In this document: in pieces, positions 11,955 through 23,450 of the stretch
How positions within the stretch are numbered: the stretch's first letter is position 1
How the letters are laid out: each line of letters opens with the position of its first letter
NCBI GenBank assembly: GCA_009809945.1
Contig: WTPW01002104.1
Coordinates: 51,700-115,699, forward strand
DNA from: Gigaspora margarita
Lineage: Eukaryota; Glomeromycota; Glomeromycetes; Diversisporales; Gigasporaceae
DNA: 64,000 nucleotides
Direction: 5' to 3'
Made by a program: the position numbers and the translations under genes
Notes under the pieces: generated by a model
The model's input: only the letters and a program-made list of their open reading frames with translations
The model's database searches: none
What the model was told of the DNA's origin: nothing

Positions 11955-14128
11955 TACATCAGCGAATTATATATATGTAATCTTACGTAAGATATTACGG
12001 CCCATAATATAATAAAAATCTTACGTTTGATATGGTTTATTACATAATATATTACGTTATATTACAGTAATATTACGGTATTATTTTGAAATATTTCGAA
12101 ATATATTGCGAAATATTGTGAATAGACCAAATAAAAAATACAAATTACCTTCTCTATAGGGGCCGCGTACTCATGCAGATCAATAAACTAATGCGTGCAG
12201 GAGGTAATATTTTGATATTTTCAACTTTTCGCAAATTTTCAAAATTTTTTAAAAAATAAATAAATGATATACATATTCACATAATCATATTTTTTATAGG
12301 TTTTCGCAATATTTTGCACAGTTTCGCAATATTTCGCACAGTTTTGCAATTTAATATAAAATTTTATATTTTTTTATTTATTATTATTATACATTATATT
12401 TTATATTTATTAAATATACATTTTTAATTAATACATACTTTATTATATATTACGTATTATTTTTACATTATAAAAAATATTTTAAACTACTTTTGCACTT
12501 TTCTATATACTTATTTTCACTCACTTTATAGTTAGCTATTATCTTCACTTCTTTGTTTTCTATCATTCTTGAAAGTGTCAGAAGTCGCAGTTGGCATGCG
12601 CAAGGTTTTGAAAAGTTGTTTGTTTTCTCGCAAAGTGCTGAAATAAAATAAATTAATAAAAAAATTTTAAAAATAAGCCAAAAGAAAACAAAAACAAAAA
12701 ACACAACAAAAAAATAAATGAAGCGAAACCTTGCAAGAACTTCCAAAAACTTGCAAAAATTTGTGACAATTTCTCTAAAAAAGCATTCTTGAAAATTTAG
12801 AAATTGCTGGGAGTGTGTTCTTGAAAGTATCAAAAGTTATAGTTAGTATGCGCAATGTTTCGAAAAGTTTTGTTTCCTTCACAAAGTGCTGAAATAAAAT
12901 AAATTAATAAAAAATTTTAAAAATAAACCAAAAAAAAACAAAAACAAAAAACACTAAATAAAAAAATAAATGAAAAGAAACCTTGCAAGAACTTGCAAAA
13001 CCTTGCAAAAACTTGCAAAAACTTGTGAAAACTTGCACTTATTTCTCTAAAGAACATTCTTGAAAATTTAGAAATTGCTAGAGGTATGTTTTTGAAAGTG
13101 TCAGAAGTCGTAGTTGGCATGTGCAAAGTTTTGAAAAGTTGTTTGTTTTTCTCGCAAAGTGCCAAAATAAAATAAATTAATAAAAAAAATTTTAAAAATA
13201 AACCAAAAAAACAAAAACAAAAAATACAAAACAAAAAAATAAATAAAGCGAAACCTTGCAAGAACATGCAAAAACTTGCAAAAACTTGTGAAAACTTGCG
13301 AAACTTTCACCCATTTCTCTAAACAAGTATTCTTGAACATTTAGAAATTGCTAGGAGTGTGTTCTTGAAAGTGTTGAAAGTCATAGTTGGCATGCGCAAT
13401 ATTTCAAAAGTTGTTTGTTTTTCTCGCAAAGTGCCGAAATAAAATAAATTAATAAAAAAATTTTTAAAAATAAACCAAAAAAACAAAAACAAAAAACACA
13501 AAACAAAAAAATAAATAAAGCGAAACCTTGCAAAAACTTGCAAAATCTTGCAAAATCTTGTGCTCATGCTCTAAAGAAGTGTTCTTGAAAATTTAGAAAT
13601 TGCTAAGGGTGTGTTCTTAAAAGTGTCAAAAGTTGTAGTTGGTATGCTCAAGGTTTCGAAAAGTTGGTTGTTTTTCTTGTAAAGTGCCAAAATAAAAATA
13701 AAATAAAAAAATTAAAAAATAAATAAATAAAAAAAACAAACAAAAACAAAAAAAAATGAACGAAAACAAAAAATGAAAACAAAAAAGTGAAAAAAAACAA
13801 AATAGAAGATCTAATTATAAACAAAAGATCTAATCTAATCTTGTAGTACAGAATTTGAACATTATCGAACTATTTTGAACTATTTTGAAAAATCAGTCTA
13901 ATGTGTGATTCAGGTTACAGATCTACTGATCTAGCTTGGTGTCCTAGTCCTAAAATATTTTGAAAGGATTCGAAATATTTTGTAATATATTTTGAAATAT
14001 TTCGAAATTACTTTTGTAATATTTCAAAATTTTGATATTTCGAAATATTTCAAAATATATTACGTAATATTTTTGCTTATATTACAGTTCGTAAGATCTT
14101 ACATAAGATAATGCTATTATAAATTTGC
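11955..14128. mobile_element. Composite inverted-repeat element enclosing a tandem array
   Basis: Ends CATCAGCGAATTATATATAT and, inverted, CATCAGCAAATTTATAATAG, each next to TA. The subterminal arms are rich in GTAAGAT and AATATTACG, and then in GAAATATTTCGAAATAT. The centre is the tandem array at 12570-13760. No transposase frame is visible. It is about 2.2 kb. Confidence 0.6.
12570..13760. repeat. Tandem array, unit 250-272 bp, five copies
   Basis: Copies start near 12575, 12826, 13098, 13369 and 13622 at GTGTCAGAAGTCGNAGTTGG. Each has an A-rich block (AAACAAAAACAAAAAACAC) and a smaller nested repeat, ACTTGCAAAA, of about 11 bp. The long phenylalanine-rich minus-strand frames between 12468 and 13567 are this array read backwards; they resemble one another because the DNA is repeated. 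Confidence 0.9.
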
Positions 14129-15187
14129 TGATGTAACTTCTTTCTTTCTTTGGGCACTTCTTTATTTGTTATCAGGAGAAATAGTACCAAGCTTTGCTTT
14201 TATAACTTCATTGTGTTGTTTCTGATAAGTACTATAAAATAGAACTGGAACTGGTCTTTGAATAAATATTAGACCAGTTTTTTTTTACTATTTTGTTTTT
14301 TTTATTATGTATATTAACTTCTCTTTTTCTTTAGGTATTTTTCATTTTCTGTATCTGTGCTTCAGTGCTTTCTTGCATCTGTGCTTTAGTGATTTCTTGT
14401 TTCTCTGCTTCAGTTCTTTCTTGCATACTTTAGTGCTTTTTGTATACTTTGGTGCTTTTTTCATCTGTGCTTCAATGCATTCTTGCTTTTTTGCTTTAGT
14501 GCTTTCTTGCATGCTTTGGCTTCTTGAATCTTAATGTTGGCAATTTTGCAGTTTTGCTTTTTTTTTTTATATATTAGGCTTTTGATGTTTTTATTTTATC
14601 TTTGTAGAAAAGTGCTCAAGTTAGAATGATTAAAAAGTTATTTAGATTAGAAGATTGTTCTTTGTAGTGATTTGCTATTGTTAAGGGCTCTGTCATAGGT
14701 TTATGAAGCTATTTAGTCATAAAATTAGTGTGATACAATTGTTAGAAAAGTATTTTTTGATTAGGATTTTTTTTTAAATAAAATGTGAAGTTGGCACCAG
14801 ATATATAGAGGTTATGATATCATAATGTAGCAATACTAATTTAATAAAAATAACTTAAATTAATGCATCATTAATTTTTTTTAAAAAAAATTTTGGGTGT
14901 TCCCAAATGATAGATTCGCTCTTTTTTTTGTTATTTATTCTGTTACATGATATTTTTGGGTTGATTGACCAATTAAAATCAGTTCATAACTTACATGTTC
15001 ACTGATTTGCTCTTCACAAATCAGTAGTCACATAACTTACATGATCGATTTTGATTGGTCGATCATAGGTTGGCATAGTGATAAGTTGCTATAAACTAAT
15101 ACCCATATTATTTAATAATATTTAATATTAGTTATCTGGTTTTAAATTAAGTATATCTAGCATATCATTTTTATTAAATTTATTATA
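14129..15187. repeat. AT-rich region with a CTTTCTTGCATCTGTG minisatellite
   Basis: From about 14345 to 14530 a degenerate unit of roughly 25-28 bp (CTTTCTTGCATCTGTGCTT) repeats about six or seven times. The plus-strand frame at 14307-14534 (Phe, Leu and Cys rich) is its translation. The flanks at 14230-14335 resemble the repeat at 6600. The remainder to 15187 is AT-rich, with a weak palindrome around TTTTGATTGGTCGATCA near 15050. Confidence 0.65.
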
Positions 15188-15384
15188 CAGTCGACCTCTC
15201 ATAAGATCACCTTCCCTACAATCACATTATATAAAAACCCCTCTCTATATCACATTTTTGTTAAAGTTAATTTACTATTAAACATATAAAAAAATACCTC
15301 TATAAAAGCACAGTTACATTAATAAGCACATTTTAAAAAAAGTTCTTAAGTCAAAAAACGTGTGATCTTATAGGAGGTCGACTG
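15188..15384. mobile_element. Tc1/mariner-like MITE
   Basis: Ends CAGTCGACCTCTCATAAGAT and, inverted, CAGTCGACCTCCTATAAGAT, with TA on each side (15186-15187, 15385-15386). It is 197 bp with no coding capacity. The end sequence and TA target are as expected for a mariner/pogo-type non-autonomous copy. Confidence 0.85.
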
Positions 15385-15404
15385 TACCATAAATTACAAA
15401 CTAG

Positions 15405-15560
15405 TATATAAAATCTATATATAAAATGTGCTTATTGTACTTTTTTTAAAAAGTTTTATATATTTTTGGCTTGAAATATGCACATGATACATAAGCTTTA
15501 GGGCTAAATAGTGTACTAAAATTATAGTAAAATACAGAATATATATATATATATATCATA
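15405..15560. repeat. Dispersed repeat, also at 24195-24370
   Basis: Shares AAAAAGTTTNATATATTTTTGGCT and GGGCTAAATAGTG blocks with 24195-24370 at clear but partial identity. The nature of the repeat is unknown. Confidence 0.6.
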
Positions 15561-17467
15561 TTTGTATATAATTTATTGTATATAGTTATCTTTCTATATG
15601 ATCATACAGTTAGGCACATACCACTCAGATGATTGTAAAGAAGTGTGACTATACAAAGGTTATCTCTATATAATTATAGCTTATATTAAAAATAAAAAAA
15701 TGTATTTAATAAAGGTAAAAATAAAAAATTTTATTTATTTATTAGTAAAACTACAGACACAATATTTATCTGACTTATAGGCAAAACACAGCCTAAATTA
15801 AGATTAGATTTAAATATATTTTGTAATGCTAATTGTTGTTGTATCTATAAGTATATAAAATATTGTGCTTTCTATTTAAAACCAACTTAATATATTATAT
15901 ATTATACATATATATTATTACTAATCTGCATTAGTAAACTGCATGCTCTGTATCAAAAAAATAACAGATTTTGGCAGATTTTTATAGCAATAATAAAGAG
16001 AATTTACATATTGGGTCCAAATTTGAAATAATTATAAATAAGGACCCAACTTAAAAATATTTATTTATAAAGGTCTAATTTTTGAAAATATTACAAATAT
16101 GAGCCCAATTGGTGCCTATCATGACTTAAGCAGAATCTAATGATTTAACTTGATCATATAGTACAAAAAACTACAATTATACCTTATAAAACAAATACAT
16201 GTATTGAAACCCTAAATTATTAACAACAATAAAATATGAATGTACATATATATATAAATACTTTATTGAAATTAGAAATATGACATCATGCATTAAAATA
16301 CAATTATCAACTTTTCAATAAAGGTAATTGTAGTATTTAGATTTCTTGCACTTTATATAACTCAAATTTTATTTCTAGTGCATAAGAAATGTCATCGGTA
16401 CTACATATTAACAAATATAAATTAGTATTTATATATTAAATATTAGCATAAAATAAAGCACTTATCTATTTATAAATTTCTTCATTTTAATTTTCTAACT
16501 TGCTTATAAAAATTATTATTTTTGATTGTAAATATTAATGTTATACCAAACACATTACAAATTGGAATAATAGTACTAAAATAGAAAGAGTCTACTTACC
16601 AGAAGTCCAAAATACTTGCAAAAAAAGTAATGAAAAAGACTATAATATTCAAAGATAGAGGCAAAAGAAAAATTAATTTACTATGCTAAATGGAAAATTG
16701 CATTTATATAAATGTTACCTTTATGCTATACATCTAAAAATTATATTAAAATGTTTCATTAATAAATTTAATGATCTTTTTTTAAAATGAATATTAATGA
16801 ATTTTTATTTTAAACAAACTACTAAGCATGAAATACAGTTGCAAAACTACCTCTTCTAATTTTATTAATGCCTTTAAATTTACTATATGTGATCTATAAC
16901 AAAGAGAAGAGTATTTGTTTTTGATCAATGTTTTTTTAAACTTTTATTAATATCTGAGTTTGATATACCTATTCAATTGTAGCCGATCAATAATAAAATT
17001 TTAATTAATTATAAATTAATTACTTTAATTGAATCAAAAGCATAGAGATTACCTAATGCTAGCTTATACTCTCAATTGTCCAAAGTGTAGTGGAGGACCT
17101 AATGAGAGAGTGATAAACCAGAATTTGTGTGTATTATTATCTGTATCTCTTTTTAGATTAGATAATCATTACTATGCCTATGATTAGCCAATCCTCTTTT
17201 TTTTGCATTATTTCGAGGTTTGGCAAGAATTAAACTTAATTTAGACCAAAATTTGTAATTTTACCTTTGTGCATTATTCGTGAAAATATAATATAAAAAA
17301 AATAGATTTCTATACAAAAAATATATTAATTGGGTCACATTTTTTATATTTTGGACATCTAACAGTATCTGTTTCCTAGTTATAATATATATATAAAACA
17401 AAAAAATAAGTAAATTATATATATTAAAAAAATAAATAAATAAATAAAAATTAGATATTTATTCTTA

Positions 17468-18364
17468 GGGGGCATCCATAAATAACGTTATGTACCCCTA
17501 CATAGTAGCTCTTGACCCCCCCCTCTACTATATAAAAAAATTTTTAAAAATCCGTATGTTTATATATAAAATTTTACAAAAACTTGAATATATAATAACC
17601 AGTAATCCAATCTGGATGATTTTGGTACCATTCGATTCGTCTCTATGAGACGAATCCAATAGTACCAAAATCATTTAATTTGGATCACTGGATCACGTTT
17701 TATTAACGAAATACTATTAATTTTTTAGTAATTTTATAAGAAAACATAATAACCAATAGTATTTTTAGGGTTGCATCGGTCCGGTCCGGTCCGGTCCCTA
17801 AGAGGACCGTTATCATAGTGTTTACGGTCCCAGTCCGGTCTGGTCCTTCAGTCCCATAACGGTCCTTTAATGATTACTTCAATCTTAATGCATAAGATTT
17901 TATTGGCCAAAAATGACGTAATTATTTACTGTCAGATGTAAACAAACATCATATGATCTACGTTACACCTGATCAAGAAATTTGATTGGGTGATATGAAC
18001 ATCACAGTTATGTTTACAAGGACCAGTCCCAGGACCAGTCCTTTAATGGTCCCACGGTCCTTATCGGTCCCAGTCCGGGACCGGTCCTGGACCGGTCTTT
18101 TTCAGGACCGATGCATCCCTAAGTATTTCGTTATTAAAACGTGATCTAGTGATCCAAGTAAAATGAAATTGGTACCATTCGATTCCTCTCCTCGAGACAG
18201 TTCAAATGGTACCAAAATTATCCAATTTGGACTACTGGATCAAGTTTTAGACAAATTTTTATAAAAAAATTGCGTTATGTTGGGGGGACCCCCCTACATA
18301 TTGCAAAATCGTTATATTTTGGGGGACCCCCCCCCTCAAGCATAACGTTATTTATGGATGCCCC
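17468..18364. mobile_element. GGGGCATCCATAAATAACG-end element
   Basis: Inverted ends GGGGCATCCATAAATAACGT, then G-rich and C-rich runs and internal inverted arms with TTTTGGTACCATTCGATTC. It is interrupted by the 356-bp insertion at 17766. Without that insertion it matches the copy at 34552-35052. The flanks offer only a possible TTA duplication, so the superfamily is open; PIF/Harbinger is one possibility. Confidence 0.75.
17766..18121. mobile_element. hAT-like MITE, GC-rich, nested
   Basis: Ends TAGGGTTGCATCGGTCC and, inverted, TAGGGATGCATCGGTCC. The flanks are AGTATTTT (17758-17765) and AGTATTTC (18122-18129). The interior has many GGTCC/GGACC units and is far richer in GC than the window. 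The sister copy of its host at 34552-35052 lacks it and carries one target, which confirms the insertion. Confidence 0.9.
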
Positions 18365-19606
18365 GTTAATACCATTAGTTGGCTTGAAGACTTGTTTAAT
18401 ATAAATTCTACTAAACCAAAAAATGTGCTTAATAATCAATGCAGGTTAAATGATGCAATTAGTTATTATCTTTGTAATATCCAAAATTGGAAGAGCAATA
18501 TATTGGCTTGTCTTTGAGCATTGCAAGATTATGCAAAACAAATGATTTATTTAGAGATTCGGGTTTAATAATAGTTAAAAAATAAGAAAAATGATTATTA
18601 GAATAGATGACAATTCATTCCTTATCTACTGGTTTATTCATTGCTATCTATTCACTATTCATTAGCTATTGTTAGCACTTTATTAAACAATTGTTTAGAA
18701 AGTATAAATTATTAATTAAAAATATTCCTACAATATAATTATGACAAACTTTTTATGTGCTACCAAAATTTTCTGTAATACCTTCTAGTAAATACAGGTT
18801 TATTCACTATTTAAATTACTTTATCAGCTTTTATGTACAGTTAGCTGCCTATAAAAATCTATTATTATATAATAGATTTTCTATGGGCAGCTAATGGTAT
18901 ATAAAAGTCTAATAGCACTTATATAAATATGTTGATTCACAATGCGAGAATTTATTTGATTTTTGCAAGAAGTTTTGATCAGAAATGCATTTTTCTCATG
19001 TTCATTCTTGTTTGAAACCTGAATTAGTTAAACATTATGCTAAACTTACTATTATCTCAAGATGAATTCAGACCAAAAGCACTTGCAGTATATGTAATAG
19101 CAATAAATATATATTATGCAAATACTCAATATAAATTTATGTATGTATTTTAAACAGCTATTTAACTAACATGTTCAAGCAAACATAATTAATATTTATA
19201 TATATAACTGGGTTTAAAGCAAAGTTTGAAATCTAGTTTTTGTATATGCTTCAGAACAGTATTAGTTTGAGTTTCAAATCATGAACTAACCAATTTAAGC
19301 AGAATCACATTAGGGTAAAATATATCAGGAATATTAAAGTTAATATTTGTTATTAGAAAGTATTTTTAATCATATTTATATCAAAAAATGTTTTTACTAT
19401 TATAAAACTTAAATATAGATATGATTGTATAGAAGGAAGGTTACTATTAAAAAATATCTATAAATATTAAAATATGTGTGATAGTGATTATAAGCATTTG
19501 CGACTATATAGAAAAATTTTTATTAACAAAAAAATAGTAACCAAAAACCATGTAATTGTATAGAGTTAGTGATTATATAGGAGATAACTATAGAAATGAC
19601 TGTAGC

Positions 19607-19911
19607 AGAAAATTATAATACTTACTTGCCAAATATATATATTAGAAATATTATAAATCTACAAGGAGTATGGTCCAAACTAGTTTTTTGAACCAGTTAG
19701 GCATACTATTTATTATATAATATTTTTTACTTAGTAACTACTCTCATTTACATATGGTACAATTATTTTATTTAATTTGAATTGGTTAATATAATATATA
19801 ACATGATCATTATCTCTAACCAGTATCTGAAATTCAATTTTTAAATTAGTTGCAATCTGCAACAAATAAAAAAATATTTGCAATTTATAAAAATTTAGTC
19901 ATGTGCATGAG
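19607..19911. other. AT-rich spacer
   Basis: No gene or repeat recognised between the composite and the next hAT element. Confidence 0.5.
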
Positions 19912-20272
19912 CAGTGTTGTACATGGATATTGTCCCACCAATTTTACAAGAACACAGACAGTTCAGGATGGAATATCTGGAACATGTCCGCAATAATGTC
20001 CCGGCATGATATTGTATGCAGAAAATGTCCCACTGATTTTTAACTTTGTCTCTACTATGTCCAGGACATGTCTGCTGGGTAAAACCAAACAATTTGTGGA
20101 ATTATACAGACCTTTGGTTTGGGTTATGTGAAGGATACAAAGAATTTTATTGATTAATGATCATGTGTTGATTAGCCAAATGTCCAAGACAAAAAAAATT
20201 CTGGGCGGACATGTCCCGGACGTTCTGTTTCAGACTGTCTGCTGTCCATGTCTGTGTTCCATAACAACACTG
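19912..20272. mobile_element. hAT-like MITE with CAGTGTTGT ends
   Basis: Ends CAGTGTTGTACATGGATATT and, inverted, CAGTGTTGTTATGGAACACA. The flanks are TGCATGAG (19904-19911) and CGCATGAG (20273-20280), equal at 7 of 8 bases. The interior repeats TGTCC and its inverse GGACA many times. The frames at 19895-20092 (-) and 20150-20431 (+) overlap it and are not thought to be genes. Confidence 0.85.
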
Positions 20273-20436
20273 CGCATGAGCATAAATAGCAAATTTTGCA
20301 AATTTATGTGCAGAATTTGCATATGCATTTCAGATTTTGGTTGTAAATTTTTAAAATTTGTTGCGAACTGCAGATTTTGCAACCCAATTTCAGATACTGT
20401 CTCTAACCATGGATTTATAGTTGATAAATAGCATGC

Positions 20437-22216
20437 TTCTTAATTGATAATCCGCTAGTCAACTGGTGCATGCAGTGTTTAAAATTCAATGTTCTCATGG
20501 TTCTCAATGAACATTTGAATTTTTTTAAGAACATTGATATTTAGAAAAGGTTCTCTTATTTGATGGTTCAAAGAGAACATTTATAAAATTNTTATGTTCT
20601 AGATTTATTTATAAGAACAATAAATTATATAAAATGTTCATCAATTTGATAATGTAATTTGATCATGACAAATTCTGCATAAATATATATATGTATATAT
20701 ATGTATATATAGATATACATACTATGTATAGCATATATATTTAAAGTTGCACAATATAGATAACAAATAAATATTAAGAAAATTATCTTTAAAGATTTTT
20801 AAAATAAAACATTCATTAATTGTACAAGAGTATTATTATTGTATAAACTTATACAGATAATTTGTGTCAAATGATATGCTAATACTAAGCAAGCAAAGCA
20901 TTTGTTAGTATGAAATTTAAATAGTTAAATAACAAAGTAATTTGATTCTAATTTATCACATTAACCAATAGTAGCATCAGTAAAATATTATAGAAAGTCT
21001 TGTTTTATTATAAGCAAATATGAAAAGCACTTGAAATTTAACAAAATTATTAGAAATTTAATTGTATAATATATTGTATTATGTTGAAAAAATATAAAGA
21101 ATTATATACAAACTTTAAAAAATTATTAATAGATAAGTATGAACTTAGTATATGAATTGTAAGTATAGAATATGAACAAAAATTAATATTCAATTTATTT
21201 AATATATAATGAACATTAAAAAGTTTTTGAGAACAATAAAAATTTAAATTATGTTCTTTTGAGAACATAACTTTAGATTTGAATTTTAAACACTGGGTGC
21301 ATGATCATAGTATAACATGATGCAAATTACTATATAAATTACTTATAGACGAAATGCCATGATCACCCAAGGAAAAATAATTTTTTTTACTAAGTTAATA
21401 TCAATGCCCATTAATTAAAAATTGTATAGCTCGTTGAGATGCATCTAAAGGTAGTTAGATCATTAAAATCGGCCTAGTAGATGCAGAGATATCATCGAAA
21501 AATGATTGCCCGACTATGTAAAATTTGATGTAAACAAACATTTGGTTATATAAAATTTTATATAGTCAGCTAATGGTTTTCGATGATAACTCAGCATCTA
21601 CTAGGTCAATTTTAATGATCTTACCTCCTTTAGATTCGTCATAATGAGCTCTACAACTTTCAATTAGTGGGCATTGGCTGTTAACTTAGTAAAAAATTAT
21701 TTTTCCTTGGGTGATCATAGCATTTCTACTATAATAATCTATGTTATAGATAGAAATACCACAATCACCCAAGGAAAAATATTTTTTTTACTAACTTAAT
21801 AGCCAATACCCATTAATTGAAAGTTGTAGAGCTCATTATGACGAATCTAAAGGAGGTGAGATCATTAAATTGACCTAGTAGATGCTGAGTTATCATCGAA
21901 AAACGATTGCTCGACTATATAAAATTTTATGTAACCAAATGTTTGTTTACATCGAATTTTACATAGTCGATCAATCATTTTTCAATGATATCTCTGCATC
22001 TACTAGGTAAATTTTAATGATCTAACTACCGTTAGATGCGTCTCAACAAGCTCTAAAATTTTCAATTAGTGGGCATTGACTATTAACTTAGTAAAAAAAT
22101 TATTTTTCCTTGGGTGATCATGGCATTTCGTCTATAAGTGATTTACATAGTAATTTGCATCACATTATACTAGGATCATGCACTAGTTGACTGGCAGATT
22201 ATCAATTAATTAATTT
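20437..22216. mobile_element. Foldback element, copy 2 of the CTAGTTGACTA-end family
   Basis: Ends TTGATAATCCGCTAGTCAAC and, inverted, TTGATAATCTGCCAGTCAAC. Inside are two tandem palindromes of about 380 bp (21348-21725 and 21747-22130). Both have outer arms ATCACCCAAGGAAAAATA and inner arms around CATCTACTAGG, matching the smaller copy at 833-1352. The left arm is interrupted by the hAT element at 20473-21295. Confidence 0.8.
20473..21295. mobile_element. Non-autonomous hAT element, 8-bp TSD
   Basis: Ends CAGTGTTTAAAATTCAATG and, inverted, CAGTGTTTAAAATTCAAATC. The perfect 8-bp duplication GGTGCATG lies at 20465-20472 and 21296-21303. Subterminal GTTCTC and GAGAAC motifs repeat. At 823 bp it has no transposase; the minus-strand frame at 21050-21268 is AT-driven. 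An N is at 20591. Confidence 0.92.
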
Positions 22217-22725
22217 TACAATTCTTAACATTCTAGTGCTTAAAGTTATTGTATTCATAAATATATATCAAATATACTACAATTTATACTAGCAATGCAG
22301 ACTTAAATCTGTTTCAAACTTGAAATTAATAAATTATACAAATATTTTAAAAATAAATAGAAAAGAACTCCAAACAATACTAACAGAGATAATATTTGAG
22401 CAATTAATAGTTTTCTGCAATTTGGTTAGATAAAAAAAATTTTAGCTAATCAAATTGCCTAATTTTGCAAAATTTTAATTTCTGTTAGCTATTTTTCATA
22501 TATGATCTCAATTAATATTATTTAAGGTTCTAATAAAAGTTCAAAAAATTCTGGTTTAAAAAAATTTACAATTGTAAAAGAATCTATACATATTAGTTGA
22601 TTTATGAATTGGACCTTAATTTAGTTTCCAAAATATTCAATAATCTACAAAAAGTTACATGTTGATTGGATGTAAATAAAATATATATCCCAAAATCACA
22701 TGTCAAATTTGTTGTCTCTTCTAGA
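22217..22725. other. AT-rich region, no gene seen
   Basis: No delimitable repeat or coding region. Confidence 0.5.
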
Positions 22726-23015
22726 AGACCTCGAACATCTAGTATAGGTTATATTTGAAATTTTTTAGCAAAAACACCTAAAATTTGAGAAGCAAAAAAA
22801 CAGTTTTTGGCAATTATCTTGGCATCCATTGGTCCAATTTGAATAAACTTTTTTTAAAAATGAAGCTCTCAGTGAGGTGCATCTAATAAAAAAACTTTAT
22901 TCAATTCTGATCACTGGATTAGAAGTTATTAAAGTAAATAGATTTTGTCATTTTGAGCAATTAGATCAAAATTGGCCAAAATCTAGTTATAACCTATGAG
23001 AGATGTCTGGGGTCA
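22726..23015. mobile_element. GGACCCC-family MITE
   Basis: Ends AGACCTCGAACATCTAGTAT and, inverted, TGACCCCAGACATCTCTCAT, flanked by TCTTCTAGA (22717-22725) and TTTTCTAGA (23016-23024), equal at 8 of 9 bases. Subterminal AGGTTATA motifs match the elements at 2349 and 6899. Confidence 0.75.
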
Positions 23016-23149
23016 TTTTCTAGAATAATAAAACCTATAAGCCTATCTCAAAACTCATGAGTTTTTTAGGTAGAATCAAATTTAAAAAAAGTAGGAGAAG
23101 TAAATTTTAAATTAAAAATTTTTTTCAATTTTTTAAAAATTTAAACTTT

Positions 23150-23450
23150 ACAAAGTTTAACTTTTTAGTTTGTTTAGATCTCAATGATGTGTACTTACTT
23201 TGTTTAGATCTTGTAATACATATTTATTTTTGTTTAGATCTTGTGGCATATATTTAGTTTGGGCTTCACAATGTATTTTGACTATATTTAGTATTAGTAT
23301 TTTGGTATTTAGCTTGGGTTTCGCAATATATATTTAGTATGAGTTTTACAGTATATATAGCTTAGATTTTGTGTCTTGGGTTTCACAATATAAATTTAGT
23401 ATGAATTTCAAAATATGTATTTATTTGGGTTTGTGCTACATCTTTTAATT
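23150..23450. repeat. Degenerate minisatellite, ~30-bp unit
   Basis: About ten diverged copies of a unit like TTTAGTTTGGGTTTCACAAT followed by ATATA. No frame is maintained. Confidence 0.7.

Larger units (their letters stand above)
15587..19606. mobile_element. Putative 4-kb TA-type composite carrying nested elements
   Basis: The left end TATAGTTATCTTTCTATATG matches, inverted, the right end around 19575-19606 (TATAGTTATCTCCTATATAA). The last 180 bp are clearly homologous to the right end of 37597-39097. The interior from 15670 to 17465 is AT-rich with no gene. The nested element 17468-18364 follows, then more AT-rich DNA with a hairpin at 18838-18897 (TTAGCTGCC arms). Treating the two ends as one element is an inference. 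Confidence 0.4.

Noticed and set aside
12468-13567. Four long minus-strand frames rich in Phe with repeated peptide blocks, looking like a membrane protein family
   Set aside because: They are the tandem 250-272 bp repeat read backwards. The frame is not maintained across units, and the peptide similarity follows from the DNA repeat.
14307-14534. 75-residue frame with Cys and Phe repeats, secreted-peptide-like
   Set aside because: It is a translation of a degenerate minisatellite and has no conserved frame in related repeats.
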